Shown here: positions 34,629 through 43,066 of the stretch, in pieces
How positions within the stretch are numbered: the first letter of the stretch is position 1
Layout of the letters: every line of letters starts with the position of its first letter
Assembly (NCBI RefSeq): GCF_000174775.1
Contig: NZ_ACLR01000221.1
Location: 1 to 61,244 of the forward strand
Origin: Porphyromonas uenonis 60-3
Lineage (GTDB): Bacteria; Bacteroidota; Bacteroidia; Bacteroidales; Porphyromonadaceae
Direction: 5' to 3'
Length of the DNA stretch: 61,244 nucleotides
The notes under the pieces: model-generated
Database searches by the model: none
The model's input: the letters and a program-made list of their open reading frames with translations, nothing else
Told to the model about the DNA's origin: nothing
Made by a program: the position numbers and the translations under genes

Positions 34629-35645
34629 ATGAAGATAGCTATAGTAGGTGCCAGTGGGGCCGTGGGGCGTGAGTTCCTCCGTCTTTTGGAGCACCGTGAC
34701 TTCCCAATTGATGAGCTGAGACTCTTTGGCTCGTCTCGCAGTGCGGGCAGTGAGATCACTTTCCGAGGTAAGGAGTACAAGATAAAGCTCCTAGCTCAAA
34801 ACGATGACTTCAAGGATATTGACATCGCCTTCGTCTCTGCTGGTGGACAGACGGCACTAGACTTCGCCAGCACGATCACGAAGCATGGCGCTCTGATGAT
34901 CGACAATTCGAGTGCCTTCCGTATGGATCCCGATGTGCCTCTGGTTGTGCCCGAGGTCAACGGCGCTGATGCGCTACACCCAGCTAAGAGAATCATTGCT
35001 AACCCGAACTGCAGCACGATCCAGATGATCGTGGCGCTGGCTCCAATTCATGCGCTGAGTCCGATAGAGCGTGTGCATGTGGCTACCTACCAAGCTGCGA
35101 GCGGTGCGGGTCATGATGCGATGCTTGAGCTGGAGGGGCAGGTGCGTGACCAAGCGATGGGCAAGCCACTGCAGACGAAGGCTTTCGGCAATCAACTCCT
35201 ATATAATCTCATTCCGCAGATTGACATCTTTACGGACAATGACTATACGAAGGAGGAGATGAAGATGTACAATGAGACCTGCAAGATCCTGCACAACGAT
35301 GAGATACGTGTCAGTGCCACCTGCGTGCGTGTCCCAGTCCTGCGTGCCCACAGCGAGGCTATCTGGGTGAAGTGTGCTGAGCCGCTCACGGTGGAGGCGG
35401 TGCGCGAGGCGATGTCGCAGCAGAAGGGGCTACTCCTGATGGACGATCCCGCCAAGCGTAGCTACCCGATGCCCCTACATTGCTCTATGCAAGAGCCAGT
35501 CTATGTGGGACGTCTGAGGGCTGACCTTGCCGAGCCAGGCTGTGTCACTTTCTGGTGCGTGGCTGACCAGATTATGAAGGGGGCTGCGCTTAATGCTATT
35601 CAGATTGCTGAGTACCTGATTCAGGAAGGTGCTTTTGCTAAGTAA
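34629..35645 (+). CDS. asd: Aspartate-semialdehyde dehydrogenase
   Basis: Asd reduces aspartyl phosphate to aspartate semialdehyde with NADPH, the branch point to lysine/diaminopimelate, threonine and methionine. The 338 residues show the nucleotide-binding start [27 protein letters not shown], the active-site Cys in NPNCSTIQM, the QAASGAG segment and the [13 protein letters not shown] segment with the catalytic His. Full length, with its own promoter and a divergently placed B12 riboswitch upstream. The following four or five plus-strand genes are closely spaced and may be read from the same promoter. Confidence 0.97.
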   Translation: MKIAIVGASGAVGREFLRLLEHRDFPIDELRLFGSSRSAGSEITFRGKEYKIKLLAQNDDFKDIDIAFVSAGGQTALDFASTITKHGALMIDNSSAFRMDPDVPLVVPEVNGADALHPAKRIIANPNCSTIQMIVALAPIHALSPIERVHVATYQAASGAGHDAMLELEGQVRDQAMGKPLQTKAFGNQLLYNLIPQIDIFTDNDYTKEEMKMYNETCKILHNDEIRVSATCVRVPVLRAHSEAIWVKCAEPLTVEAVREAMSQQKGLLLMDDPAKRSYPMPLHCSMQEPVYVGRLRADLAEPGCVTFWCVADQIMKGAALNAIQIAEYLIQEGAFAK

Positions 35646-35668
35646 AGTCTTAATCCATTAGAGTGCAT

Positions 35669-36217
35669 ATGGAGCAAACGAGCGAGAGCAATCCGCAGGA
35701 GCTAGTCGCCTTTCTCACGCTGTGCAAGGACTACTGCGCGCTCATAGAGCATGCGTCTGAGTATAGTCGTGCGGACTTTGTAAGGCGTACCTACGGCTAT
35801 TTGCCAGAGATCTTTAGCTACTTATCGCAGATGCCAGCTACCTCTACGGAGGAGCTGGAGGAGTGGCTCACGGGCTACACGCAGATGATCTCGGATGAGA
35901 CGGTGAGCTACTACGAGGAGCAGGTGCGTGCGCTACTGGGGGAGGAACTGGATCTCTTCCTCCACTACCCAGTGGGTGTGACGCAGGATGGCGAGCTACA
36001 GCCTGAGCGTCTCTCACGGCTCTTGGTACTGATCTACCGTGAGCTGGGTACGCCATTGCTGGTGCTTAGAGAGGATGCTGGCGAGCTACTCATTGCGACG
36101 CTCGCGATACTGCAATACGCTTTTGACACATACCTAGGCGATGCGCTCCTCTCTGCCCTGCGCGTGCTACACTATCACAAGAATAGCGAAGCTCTAGAGG
36201 AAGATACTGACTGCTGA
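35669..36217 (+). CDS. DUF5063 family protein
   Basis: A helical, acidic cytoplasmic protein of about 182 residues (184 if the GTG at 35663 is used). Phrases such as VAFLTLCKDYCALIEH, YLPEIFSYLSQMP, EETVSYYEEQ-like SDETVSYYEEQVRALLG and the C-terminal LRVLHYHKN fit DUF5063 as I remember it. In Bacteroidales this family usually sits before a 3'-5' exonuclease gene, as here (38 nt gap). The function is unknown; the constant pairing suggests a partner role for the nuclease. Confidence 0.8.
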   Translation: MEQTSESNPQELVAFLTLCKDYCALIEHASEYSRADFVRRTYGYLPEIFSYLSQMPATSTEELEEWLTGYTQMISDETVSYYEEQVRALLGEELDLFLHYPVGVTQDGELQPERLSRLLVLIYRELGTPLLVLREDAGELLIATLAILQYAFDTYLGDALLSALRVLHYHKNSEALEEDTDC

Positions 36218-36255
36218 ACCACAGGAAGCATACATTATATAAAGAGTAAACAATC

Positions 36256-36876
36256 GTGCTGTCATCAATTACTAAAGAGGAGATAGGCAAACTAGCCAAA
36301 GCGACCTTCACAGGTGAAATCGTTGTCGTGGACTCGCTCCCGCAAGTGGAGTCTGCCGTAGCAGCTCTAGAGCAGTGTGCTATAATCGGTATGGACACAG
36401 AGTCTAAGCCTGTCTTTAAGAAGTATGAGCGTCAGTCGGTAGCACTTATTCAGCTGTCGAGCGAGAGTTGCTGCTACCTCTTTAGGATTAACAAGATAGG
36501 CATCCCGCCACGCCTACAGGGACTACTGGAGCGTGAGGACATACTCAAGGTGGGGCTAGACCTTTGCGGGGATCGGAGACAGTTGAGGAGGTTTTCGCCA
36601 GAGCTACATCCACAGGGCTTTGTAGACCTGCAGCGTCTCACACCTGCCTACGGTATCCACGACTTGGGTCTGCAAAAGATCTATGCGATACTCTTCGCTG
36701 AGAAGATTAGTAAGCGTGCTCAGCTAAGCAACTGGGAGGCGGCTACGCTAACGCCTGCGCAGCAAAGCTACGCTGCACTAGACGCATACGCTTGTCTCCG
36801 CATCTATCATCGTCTTGAGTCGGAGCCGATGCCACTACTGCACCACTTCGGACTCTGCCCCGAGCAACCATCCTAG
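36256..36876 (+). CDS. RNase D-like 3'-5' exonuclease (DEDDy family)
   Basis: A 206-residue single-domain exonuclease. The DEDDy residues are visible: D and E in GMDTESKP, D in VGLDLCGDRRQL, and the final Y-x3-D (YAALD) in LTPAQQSYAALDAYACLRIYHRL. It lacks the HRDC domains of full RNase D. The start is GTG 36256; no better ATG is in frame. Substrates of this class may be RNA or DNA ends. Its C-terminal codons overlap the ORF upstream of the next gene's real start (36914). Confidence 0.9.
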   Translation: MLSSITKEEIGKLAKATFTGEIVVVDSLPQVESAVAALEQCAIIGMDTESKPVFKKYERQSVALIQLSSESCCYLFRINKIGIPPRLQGLLEREDILKVGLDLCGDRRQLRRFSPELHPQGFVDLQRLTPAYGIHDLGLQKIYAILFAEKISKRAQLSNWEAATLTPAQQSYAALDAYACLRIYHRLESEPMPLLHHFGLCPEQPS

Positions 36877-36913
36877 GACTTTACCACAAGAGCTACAACC
36901 TACCACCACTCCT

Positions 36914-38134
36914 ATGTATCAGTTATACCTCAAGCCTCATCGTGAGGAGCCTCTCCTCAGACACCATCCATGGGTCTTCTCAGGCGCACTGCAGCGCAGC
37001 AAGGAGAGCATACCGCTAGGCGCGACAGTGACTATCCTTAATCATGATGGCTCTCAGCGACTAGGTCAAGGCGTTTACGAGGGCGGTACGATAGCCGTCC
37101 GCATGCTGACCTTTGGCGAGGAGGAGATAGGGGAGTGGCGTGCCTTTTTTACCACACGTCTGAGCCAAGCGCTGCAGCTTCGCAAGACGCTCATCCAGAG
37201 CCAAGACGGGCGAACGACAAACTGCTGGCGTCTATGCTATGGCGAGAGCGACTTCATACCAGGGCTGGTCATCGACATCTATCGAGAGGTGGCTGTGATA
37301 CAGATACATGCGCTGAGTCTCTACCCGCTACGTCAGTTGATCGCTGAGGTGCTGTGCGAGCTCCCAGAGCTAGGCGTGCACTACGTCTACGACAAGTCTG
37401 TTGAGACGCTCCCAGCGCAGACACCTAGCGACTGGATTATGCCGAATGGCTACCTAGGCAAGGCGCCCTCGGCGGAGTATGATCGGACGGTGCAGGAGTA
37501 CGGTTACAGTTTCCTGCCAGACTGGGAGCGAGGACAGAAGACTGGCTTCTTCGTAGACCAGCGTGACAACAGACGTCTTGTCGAGTCGTACGCTCGGGGG
37601 CGCAATGTCCTCAACATCTGCTGCTACTCGGGGGGCTTCTCCGTCTATGCTCTCGGAGGGGGTGCTCAGCGCGTCGTCTCGATAGACAGCTCTGCACGAG
37701 CTATCTCACTTTGCGAGGAGAGTGTGGCGATCAACTTCTCTTCAGATCCAGAGACGCTGCAGAGGCACGAGGCAGTCGTGGCTGATGCTTTCGACTATCT
37801 CTCTGCGATTGAGCCAGGAGCCTACGACCTGATCGTCTTAGATCCACCAGCTTTTGTCAAGCAACGCAACCATAAGCAGCAAGGTCTGGGAGGGTACCGC
37901 CGATTGAACGAATCAGCCCTCAGAGCGATCGCCCATGGTGGACTGCTCTTCACCTTTAGCTGCTCGCAGGCCGTCACGATGGAGGAGTTTACCCTAGCGG
38001 TGATGACGGCTGCCACGCTGGCGGGGCGAGAGGTGCGTATCCTCAAGCGTTTGGGGCAAAGTCCCTGTCATCCGATCAACATCTTTTACCCAGAGGGGGA
38101 GTATCTCAAGGGATTGCTCCTCTACGTCTCTTGA
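36914..38134 (+). CDS. rlmI: Class I rRNA methyltransferase, RlmI/RlmK-L-like
   Basis: A SAM-dependent methyltransferase that in Escherichia coli makes m5C1962 in 23S rRNA. The true start is ATG 36914 (MYQLYLKPHREEPLLRHHPWVFSGAL), giving 406 residues. An earlier ATG at 36815 overlaps the exonuclease and adds unrelated sequence. Domains: N-terminal PUA domain (about 1-75), a linking domain with YGESDFIPGLVIDIY, and the Rossmann catalytic domain with DQRDNRR, NICCYSGGFSVYALGGGAQRV and the DPPAF motif (LIVLDPPAFVK). The Cys in TFSCSQAV is consistent with C5 methylation. Exact target is inferred from the family. Confidence 0.9.
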   Translation: MYQLYLKPHREEPLLRHHPWVFSGALQRSKESIPLGATVTILNHDGSQRLGQGVYEGGTIAVRMLTFGEEEIGEWRAFFTTRLSQALQLRKTLIQSQDGRTTNCWRLCYGESDFIPGLVIDIYREVAVIQIHALSLYPLRQLIAEVLCELPELGVHYVYDKSVETLPAQTPSDWIMPNGYLGKAPSAEYDRTVQEYGYSFLPDWERGQKTGFFVDQRDNRRLVESYARGRNVLNICCYSGGFSVYALGGGAQRVVSIDSSARAISLCEESVAINFSSDPETLQRHEAVVADAFDYLSAIEPGAYDLIVLDPPAFVKQRNHKQQGLGGYRRLNESALRAIAHGGLLFTFSCSQAVTMEEFTLAVMTAATLAGREVRILKRLGQSPCHPINIFYPEGEYLKGLLLYVS

Positions 38135-38137
38135 TCC

Positions 38138-39148
38138 ATGCCCTCTAAGTCCAAAGAGTCTAGCTCAGACCTACTCTCGCCACAGACGACCAGTGCCGTG
38201 GCTGGCGGTATTGACTGCGAGCAACTCTTTGCCTTGATGACGCAACAGCTCACCCTTGTCGTTGATACGAGACGATCGGGCAAGCTTTACAGTCTTCTGC
38301 AGAAAGAGCTAGAGGCTCCGACCGATCATCTCAAGTATCTGCAGACAGAGGGGCTACACTGGCTACATCGTGCGGCTCGTCACGACTCGCTCCCTGCGAT
38401 AGACTACTTAGTTAAGCTCTATCAGCCACACTCCGACAGGACTGCGCAAAACTGTCTGAGGCGCTACCTGCGCCAGAGGGTAGCCCTGCGGGGAAATGTG
38501 GAGGATCTGTACGCTCTGGCACTACACTTGACGAGCCCGCAGACGGGACTAAGGAAGAACTACCGAGAGGCGAGCGACTACTTGCGTATGGCGATTCAGC
38601 TAGGCCATCCGAAGTCTCATCTCCTCTTAGCGCAAATGTATCAGAGAGGCTTGGGCGTAGTGCGTAGTCACGAGCAATATCTCTATCACTTAGAGACGGC
38701 TGCCGAGGCGGGGCTCGTGGAGGCTCAGATAGCACTCGCAAGAGCTTACGCACAGGATGGACTCTTCGCTCAGATGGAGCGGGTGGAGTACTGGCTCACG
38801 GTAGCCTTGAGGCAAGATGCGCCCGAAGCGTGCTACCTGCTCGGCAAGCTGTGGTATCACCAAGATGGGGACTGCTACAGCTCTCGTGTCGTCTCCTTGT
38901 GGAAGCGAGCTGCTGAGGCCGGCATCCCCGAGGCGTGCTATGAGGTAGGGCGGATGCTCCTGACAGATCCGCTGCAACCCGCTCGTCGTACCGAGGCTAT
39001 CCGCTACTTGTGCCAGGCAGCGCAGAGCGGGGTCTTTCTAGCCACCCAGCTACTCTATCGACATCATTATGACGCTAGTGGACGATACATCGGGATGCTT
39101 CGCGAGTCCCTCTCGGAGTATGTCGCTGAGGAGCAGATGCTCTTTTAA
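38138..39148 (+). CDS. Sel1-like repeat (TPR-type) protein
   Basis: This 336-residue protein starts 3 nt after the methyltransferase stop, implying co-transcription. From about residue 70 on it is a chain of Sel1-like alpha-helical repeats, e.g. REASDYLRMAIQLGHPKSHLLLAQMYQRGLGV, HLETAAEAGLVEAQIALARAYAQDG, VEYWLTVALRQDAPEACYLLGKLWY and LWKRAAEAGIPEACYEVGRML. Such repeats bind proteins. No signal peptide or enzymatic domain is visible. The partner is unknown. Confidence 0.85.
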   Translation: MPSKSKESSSDLLSPQTTSAVAGGIDCEQLFALMTQQLTLVVDTRRSGKLYSLLQKELEAPTDHLKYLQTEGLHWLHRAARHDSLPAIDYLVKLYQPHSDRTAQNCLRRYLRQRVALRGNVEDLYALALHLTSPQTGLRKNYREASDYLRMAIQLGHPKSHLLLAQMYQRGLGVVRSHEQYLYHLETAAEAGLVEAQIALARAYAQDGLFAQMERVEYWLTVALRQDAPEACYLLGKLWYHQDGDCYSSRVVSLWKRAAEAGIPEACYEVGRMLLTDPLQPARRTEAIRYLCQAAQSGVFLATQLLYRHHYDASGRYIGMLRESLSEYVAEEQMLF

Positions 39149-39187
39149 GTCCTAAGGAAGTCTCACTTTAATAAACGAACAAACAAT

Positions 39188-39586
39188 ATGAAAACACATC
39201 TAATCAAGCAGGGAGCTTATCTCTCGCAAATTGATAATCAACGAGGAAACAGCGTAACCGTTGACCTCCCCGTCGCTTCTGGCGGTACGGCCCAGGGACC
39301 TACCGCCTTCGAGCTCCTCGCCATGTCGCTCAATGGGTGCATCGCGACGATCTTCACCACGATGGCCGAGAAGAAGCGCCTCACCATCGAGCATCTAGAG
39401 ATAGATCTTGAGGCAAAAACGACGGAGGGCGAGATGGAAGCGATCGACTACACGCTACGGGTCAAGACGACCGCCACGGATCAGGAGTTGGAGAAGTGCC
39501 TTGAGCTGACCGAAAAGGTCTGCCCCGTGGGACGACTCTTCCACCGTGCTGGAGTCCCCTTCACCCATCGCATCGAGCGAATGTAA
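39188..39586 (+). CDS. OsmC family protein
   Basis: OsmC/Ohr proteins are thiol peroxidases that reduce organic hydroperoxides with two cysteines. The 132 residues include GPTAFELLAMSLNGCIATIF with the first Cys and EKVCPVGRLFHRAGVPFTHRIER with the second, both in the normal places. The protein is probably cytoplasmic. Whether it is a peroxidase or one of the less-studied OsmC members cannot be told. It ends the plus-strand cluster, before a strong bidirectional terminator. Confidence 0.92.
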   Translation: MKTHLIKQGAYLSQIDNQRGNSVTVDLPVASGGTAQGPTAFELLAMSLNGCIATIFTTMAEKKRLTIEHLEIDLEAKTTEGEMEAIDYTLRVKTTATDQELEKCLELTEKVCPVGRLFHRAGVPFTHRIERM

Positions 39587-39619
39587 GGAGCGCACGTTTT
39601 ACCCCCTGCTAGCAAAAGA

Positions 39620-39657
39620 AAAACCCCACCATTGTATCCGTACAATGGTGGGGTTTT
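39620..39657. terminator. Bidirectional terminator between osmC and nrdJ
   Basis: A perfect 17-bp stem runs from 39620-39636 to 39641-39657 with loop TCCG; A-run and T-run on either side give a U-tract for both strands. It serves the convergent OsmC and nrdJ genes. Confidence 0.95.
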
Positions 39658-39681
39658 CCGTTGTTTAGCGCTTATCTGTGA

Positions 39682-42255
39682 CTAGCCACACTTTGAGGAG
39701 CCGCAGTTGGTGCAGATGAGGCAACCCTCCTGATAGACCAGCGTGTGCTGTCCGCAGTTAGAGCAGGCGGCAGTTACGGCTGTACCGCTAGGGAGGTAGC
39801 TCTTGAGAGCACGAGCCACACCGTTCTTCCAGGTGTTGATACTTTCATCGTTGAGCTCCATGCCTTGGACCAAGTTGATGACCTGATCTATCGGCATCTG
39901 GTAGCGTAGGACGCCTGAGATGAGCTTCGCATAGTTCCAGTACTCAGGGTTGAACTTCGTGTCTAGCCCCTCTACCGTAGTCTTGAAGCCACGCTTGTTG
40001 TGGAACTGGAAGTCATAGTGCTTCGTGCCGTCCTCGTCGTAGCTACGGATGATCTTACCCTTCGTCACGCTCTTGGGAAGCATGATACCCTCGTCATCGT
40101 CAGCGATACCTGTGAAGACCTCGTAAGGCTTACCGTCGAGCAAGCCGACGAAGGCGATCCACTTCTCCTTATTGTTCTGAAAGCGTACGATGTCAGCATC
40201 TAGTACCTTGGGACGCTTGTGTACAGCCTGAGGCATAGTCGTAGGCTCTACGGGAATTTCCGCAGCTGCCTCTTGCTCAGCCTTCGCTTGCTTCTCTTTC
40301 TTCTGCTGCTCCTCCGAGATGAGCACGCCTGAGCGAGAGCCCTCACGGTATACGGTACAGCCCTTGCATCCAGCCTTCCACGCCTCAATGTAAAGCGTAG
40401 CCACCATCTCCTGAGAGATGTCCGAGGGGAGGTTGATCGTCACGCTAATGCTGTGATCCACCCATTGCTGTATGCGTCCCTGCATCTTGACCTTAGCGAC
40501 CCAGTCCACATCGTTGGCAGTAGCCTTGTGGTAGGGCGACTTAGCGACCAGCTCCTGTAGCTCTTCGTGCGAGTAGTTCTTCTCGGGGTCGTAGCCGTTG
40601 ATCTTCATCCAGGTGAGGAAGTTGTGGTGGTAGACCGTGTACTCCTCAAAGGTGTCGCCCGTCTCGTCCGTGTAGTCCACCTTGACGTTCTTGTCGTTAG
40701 GATTGACCTTGCGTCTGCGTTTGTAGACTGGCATGAAGACTGGCTCGATACCTGACGAAGTCTGCGTCATCAGGCTCGTAGACCCTGTAGGAGCGATGGT
40801 CAGCATCGCTATATTACGACGGCCGAACTTCTTCATCTCCTCATAGAGCTTCGGATCAGCCTTGGCAATGCGCTGGATAAAAGGATTGTCCTTCTCACGC
40901 TCTGTGTCATAGAGGTCAAAGGCTCCGCGCTCCTTAGCCAACTCTACTGAGCTAGCGTAAGCTGATAGGCAAAGGGTCTTCTGCACCTCCTCTGCAAAGC
41001 TGATAGCCTCGTCTGAGCCGTAGCGCATACCCATAGCAGCGAGCATATCACCCTCGGCTGTGATGCCGACACCTGTACGACGTCCGAGGAGGGTCTTGCG
41101 CTTGATCTTGCGCCACAGCTCACGCTCAGCTGCTTTGACCTCTTCGGTCTCCGTATCTGAGGCGATCTTCATGAGGATTGCATCGATCTTCTCCGCCTCT
41201 AGGTCAATGATGTCGTCCATGATGCGGAGCGCCTTGGCAACATGCTCACGGAAGAGATCAAAGTCAAACGAAGCCTCTGCCGTAAAGGGGTTGCGCACGT
41301 AGCTATACAGGTTGATCGCCAGCAGACGGCAACTATCGTACGGACAGAGAGGTATCTCTCCGCAAGGATTGGTCGAGATAGTCTTGAAGCCTAGATCAGC
41401 GTAGCAGTCGGGCACAGACTCACGGATGATCGTGTCCCAAAAGAGCACCCCTGGCTCAGCACTCCGCCAAGCATTGTAGATGATCTTGTCCCATAGCTGG
41501 CGCGCCTGAATGGTGCGGGTAAACTTAGGCTCTGCAGAGTGGACGGGGTAGGTCTGCAGATACTCTTTGTCCTCTACGACCGCCTGCATGAAGGCATCGT
41601 CGATGCGTACTGACACATTGGCACCCGTCACCTTACCCTCGGTCATCTTAGCATCGATAAAGGACTCGCTGTCAGGGTGATTGATCGAGACCGTGAGCAT
41701 GAGTGCACCACGACGACCATCTTGCGCCACCTCACGCGTGGAGTTGGAGTAGCGCTCCATAAAGGGTACTAAGCCCGTAGAGGTGAGGGCTGAGTTCTTG
41801 ACGGGCGAACCCTTAGGACGTATGTGTGAGAGATCGTGTCCCACGCCACCACGGCGCTTCATCAGCTGTACCTGCTCCTCATCAATGCGGATGATGCCAC
41901 CGTACGAGTCGGGCTCACCGTCTAGGCCGATGACGAAGCAGTTTGAGAGCGATGCGATCTGGTAGTTATTGCCGATGCCAGTCATCGGGCTACCCTGAGG
42001 CACGATGTAGCGGAAGTGATCCATCAGATCCATCAGCTCACTCTCAGAGAGCGGGTTGGGGTAGTTGTGCTCTATGCGGACCAGCTCCCGAGCTATGCGC
42101 TGGTGCATGTCGCGAGGGGTCTGCTCATAGATATTGCCGTAGCTGTCCTTGAGGGCGTACTTGGTCACCCATACCTTGGCGGCTAGTTCATCACCGCCGA
42201 AGTAGTCCAATGTGGCTTGATAAGCCTCATCAAAGGAATATGTCTTTTGCTTCAC
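39682..42255 (-). CDS. nrdJ: Adenosylcobalamin-dependent class II ribonucleotide reductase
   Basis: NrdJ reduces ribonucleotides to deoxyribonucleotides with a B12-derived radical and needs no oxygen. The protein has 857 residues. Seen motifs: SLSNCFVIGLD with the first active-site Cys, RRGGVGHDLSHIRPKGSPV, TNPCGEIPLCPYDSC with the catalytic Asn, Cys and Glu, IAPTGSTS, and a C-terminal zinc ribbon with CSNCGQ and CTNCGSSKCG supplying the redox cysteines. It makes this organism partly B12-dependent. The B12 riboswitch 5 kb away does not control it: it lies on the other side of plus-strand genes, and the 350 nt upstream show no riboswitch. Confidence 0.95.
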   Translation of the reverse strand: MKQKTYSFDEAYQATLDYFGGDELAAKVWVTKYALKDSYGNIYEQTPRDMHQRIARELVRIEHNYPNPLSESELMDLMDHFRYIVPQGSPMTGIGNNYQIASLSNCFVIGLDGEPDSYGGIIRIDEEQVQLMKRRGGVGHDLSHIRPKGSPVKNSALTSTGLVPFMERYSNSTREVAQDGRRGALMLTVSINHPDSESFIDAKMTEGKVTGANVSVRIDDAFMQAVVEDKEYLQTYPVHSAEPKFTRTIQARQLWDKIIYNAWRSAEPGVLFWDTIIRESVPDCYADLGFKTISTNPCGEIPLCPYDSCRLLAINLYSYVRNPFTAEASFDFDLFREHVAKALRIMDDIIDLEAEKIDAILMKIASDTETEEVKAAERELWRKIKRKTLLGRRTGVGITAEGDMLAAMGMRYGSDEAISFAEEVQKTLCLSAYASSVELAKERGAFDLYDTEREKDNPFIQRIAKADPKLYEEMKKFGRRNIAMLTIAPTGSTSLMTQTSSGIEPVFMPVYKRRRKVNPNDKNVKVDYTDETGDTFEEYTVYHHNFLTWMKINGYDPEKNYSHEELQELVAKSPYHKATANDVDWVAKVKMQGRIQQWVDHSISVTINLPSDISQEMVATLYIEAWKAGCKGCTVYREGSRSGVLISEEQQKKEKQAKAEQEAAAEIPVEPTTMPQAVHKRPKVLDADIVRFQNNKEKWIAFVGLLDGKPYEVFTGIADDDEGIMLPKSVTKGKIIRSYDEDGTKHYDFQFHNKRGFKTTVEGLDTKFNPEYWNYAKLISGVLRYQMPIDQVINLVQGMELNDESINTWKNGVARALKSYLPSGTAVTAACSNCGQHTLVYQEGCLICTNCGSSKCG

Positions 42256-42348
42256 TTGAATAGATATATGAAGGGTTACAAGATTAAGTCTAGTTGAGAT
42301 GCTCTGTCATGATGTCATTATAATCCTGAGCTTCTCGTAATTCGTTTG

Positions 42349-42380
42349 CAATATTACAACCAATAATTGACGTGGGCAAA
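42349..42380 (-). promoter_or_regulatory. Probable nrdJ promoter
   Basis: On the minus strand TTTG (42380-42377), 20 nt, then TAATATTG (42356-42349). The -7 box deviates from TAnnTTTG at one base. It would give a leader of about 85 nt. Confidence 0.5.
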
Positions 42381-42659
42381 TAAATCAACTAGAAAACATT
42401 CAATTGTTGATAAGTTGTCCGAGAAAAAATCGTAACTCACTTATAGTTAGTGTTCTCTGTTTTTGCTGTATGATCGAAAGTTTACCGTTTTGAAAACTGA
42501 GTCTAGTGTCAGACAGTCCGATGCTTGTCTATTTGGTTGACTAGATGGGCGGAAGGCGCTTATTCGTTGCGATTCTTTTGAGCTCTTCTTCTAGATCTTC
42601 CTCGCTCCGATTCGGACATGAAAACGTTTTCTCCCTAAGAATTTCCCAATAGCTCGGTG

Positions 42660-42955
42660 GAAAACGAATATTCTCCACGGAGACGGGAAATAAAAGTTCG
42701 GAAGAATGAAATGAAAGTTCGGAAGAATGAAATCAAAGTTCCGAAGAATTTTTTCGTCCCTCGCTGGAGAATCAAAAAGCTCCACCGAGGAATTGTCTGA
42801 TTTCCTTCGACGTGCTCCGACGAACACGTTTATATCATTGCGTCGTCTTGCGGGTGAAATATTTTTCCTCCTGATGAAAATGGATTTTCATGGGCATGAA
42901 ACTGGATTTTCTCCCGTATGAAACTGGATTTTCACCTGTATGAAACTGGAGCAAC
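42660..42955. repeat. Dispersed intergenic repeat array, copy 3 (21/22-bp units)
   Basis: Same module order as copy 1. Three units with GTTCGGAAGAAT or GTTCCGAAGAAT at an exact 21-bp period (ttc at 42697-42699, 42718-42720, 42739-42741), then a spacer, then four units at exactly 22 bp (ATGAAA at 42874, 42896, 42918, 42940) with cores GAAAATGGATTTTC or GAAACTGGATTTTC. It lies between the nrdJ start and the end of the DUF5686 gene. The rest of the 800-nt gap (42256-42660) holds only the nrdJ promoter and AT-rich sequence. Confidence 0.85.
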
Positions 42956-43008
42956 GCTAGGGAAAGCGACACGAGTGAGGGGGGACTGCTGAACTATTCA
43001 ACAACCAT

Positions 43009-43066
43009 TTAGTGGTTGCTTAAGGGGAACTTAGCGGTCGTTTAAGAGGCGCTGAGTGGAGGGTCA
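43009..43066. repeat. 22-bp tandem repeat ending at the DUF5686 stop codon
   Basis: Two and a half 22-bp units (starts 43009, 43031, 43053) with the pattern TTAGYGGTYGYTTAAGRGG. A small hairpin CAACCA/TGGTTG (43002-43018) overlaps the first unit and would lie just beyond the stop of the minus-strand gene. Its period matches the nearby array, but the unit sequence differs. Confidence 0.6.

Noticed and set aside
36815-36913. Earlier start for the RlmI-like protein
   Set aside because: It overlaps the exonuclease gene and adds a stretch unlike the family; MYQLYLKP at 36914 is the normal start.
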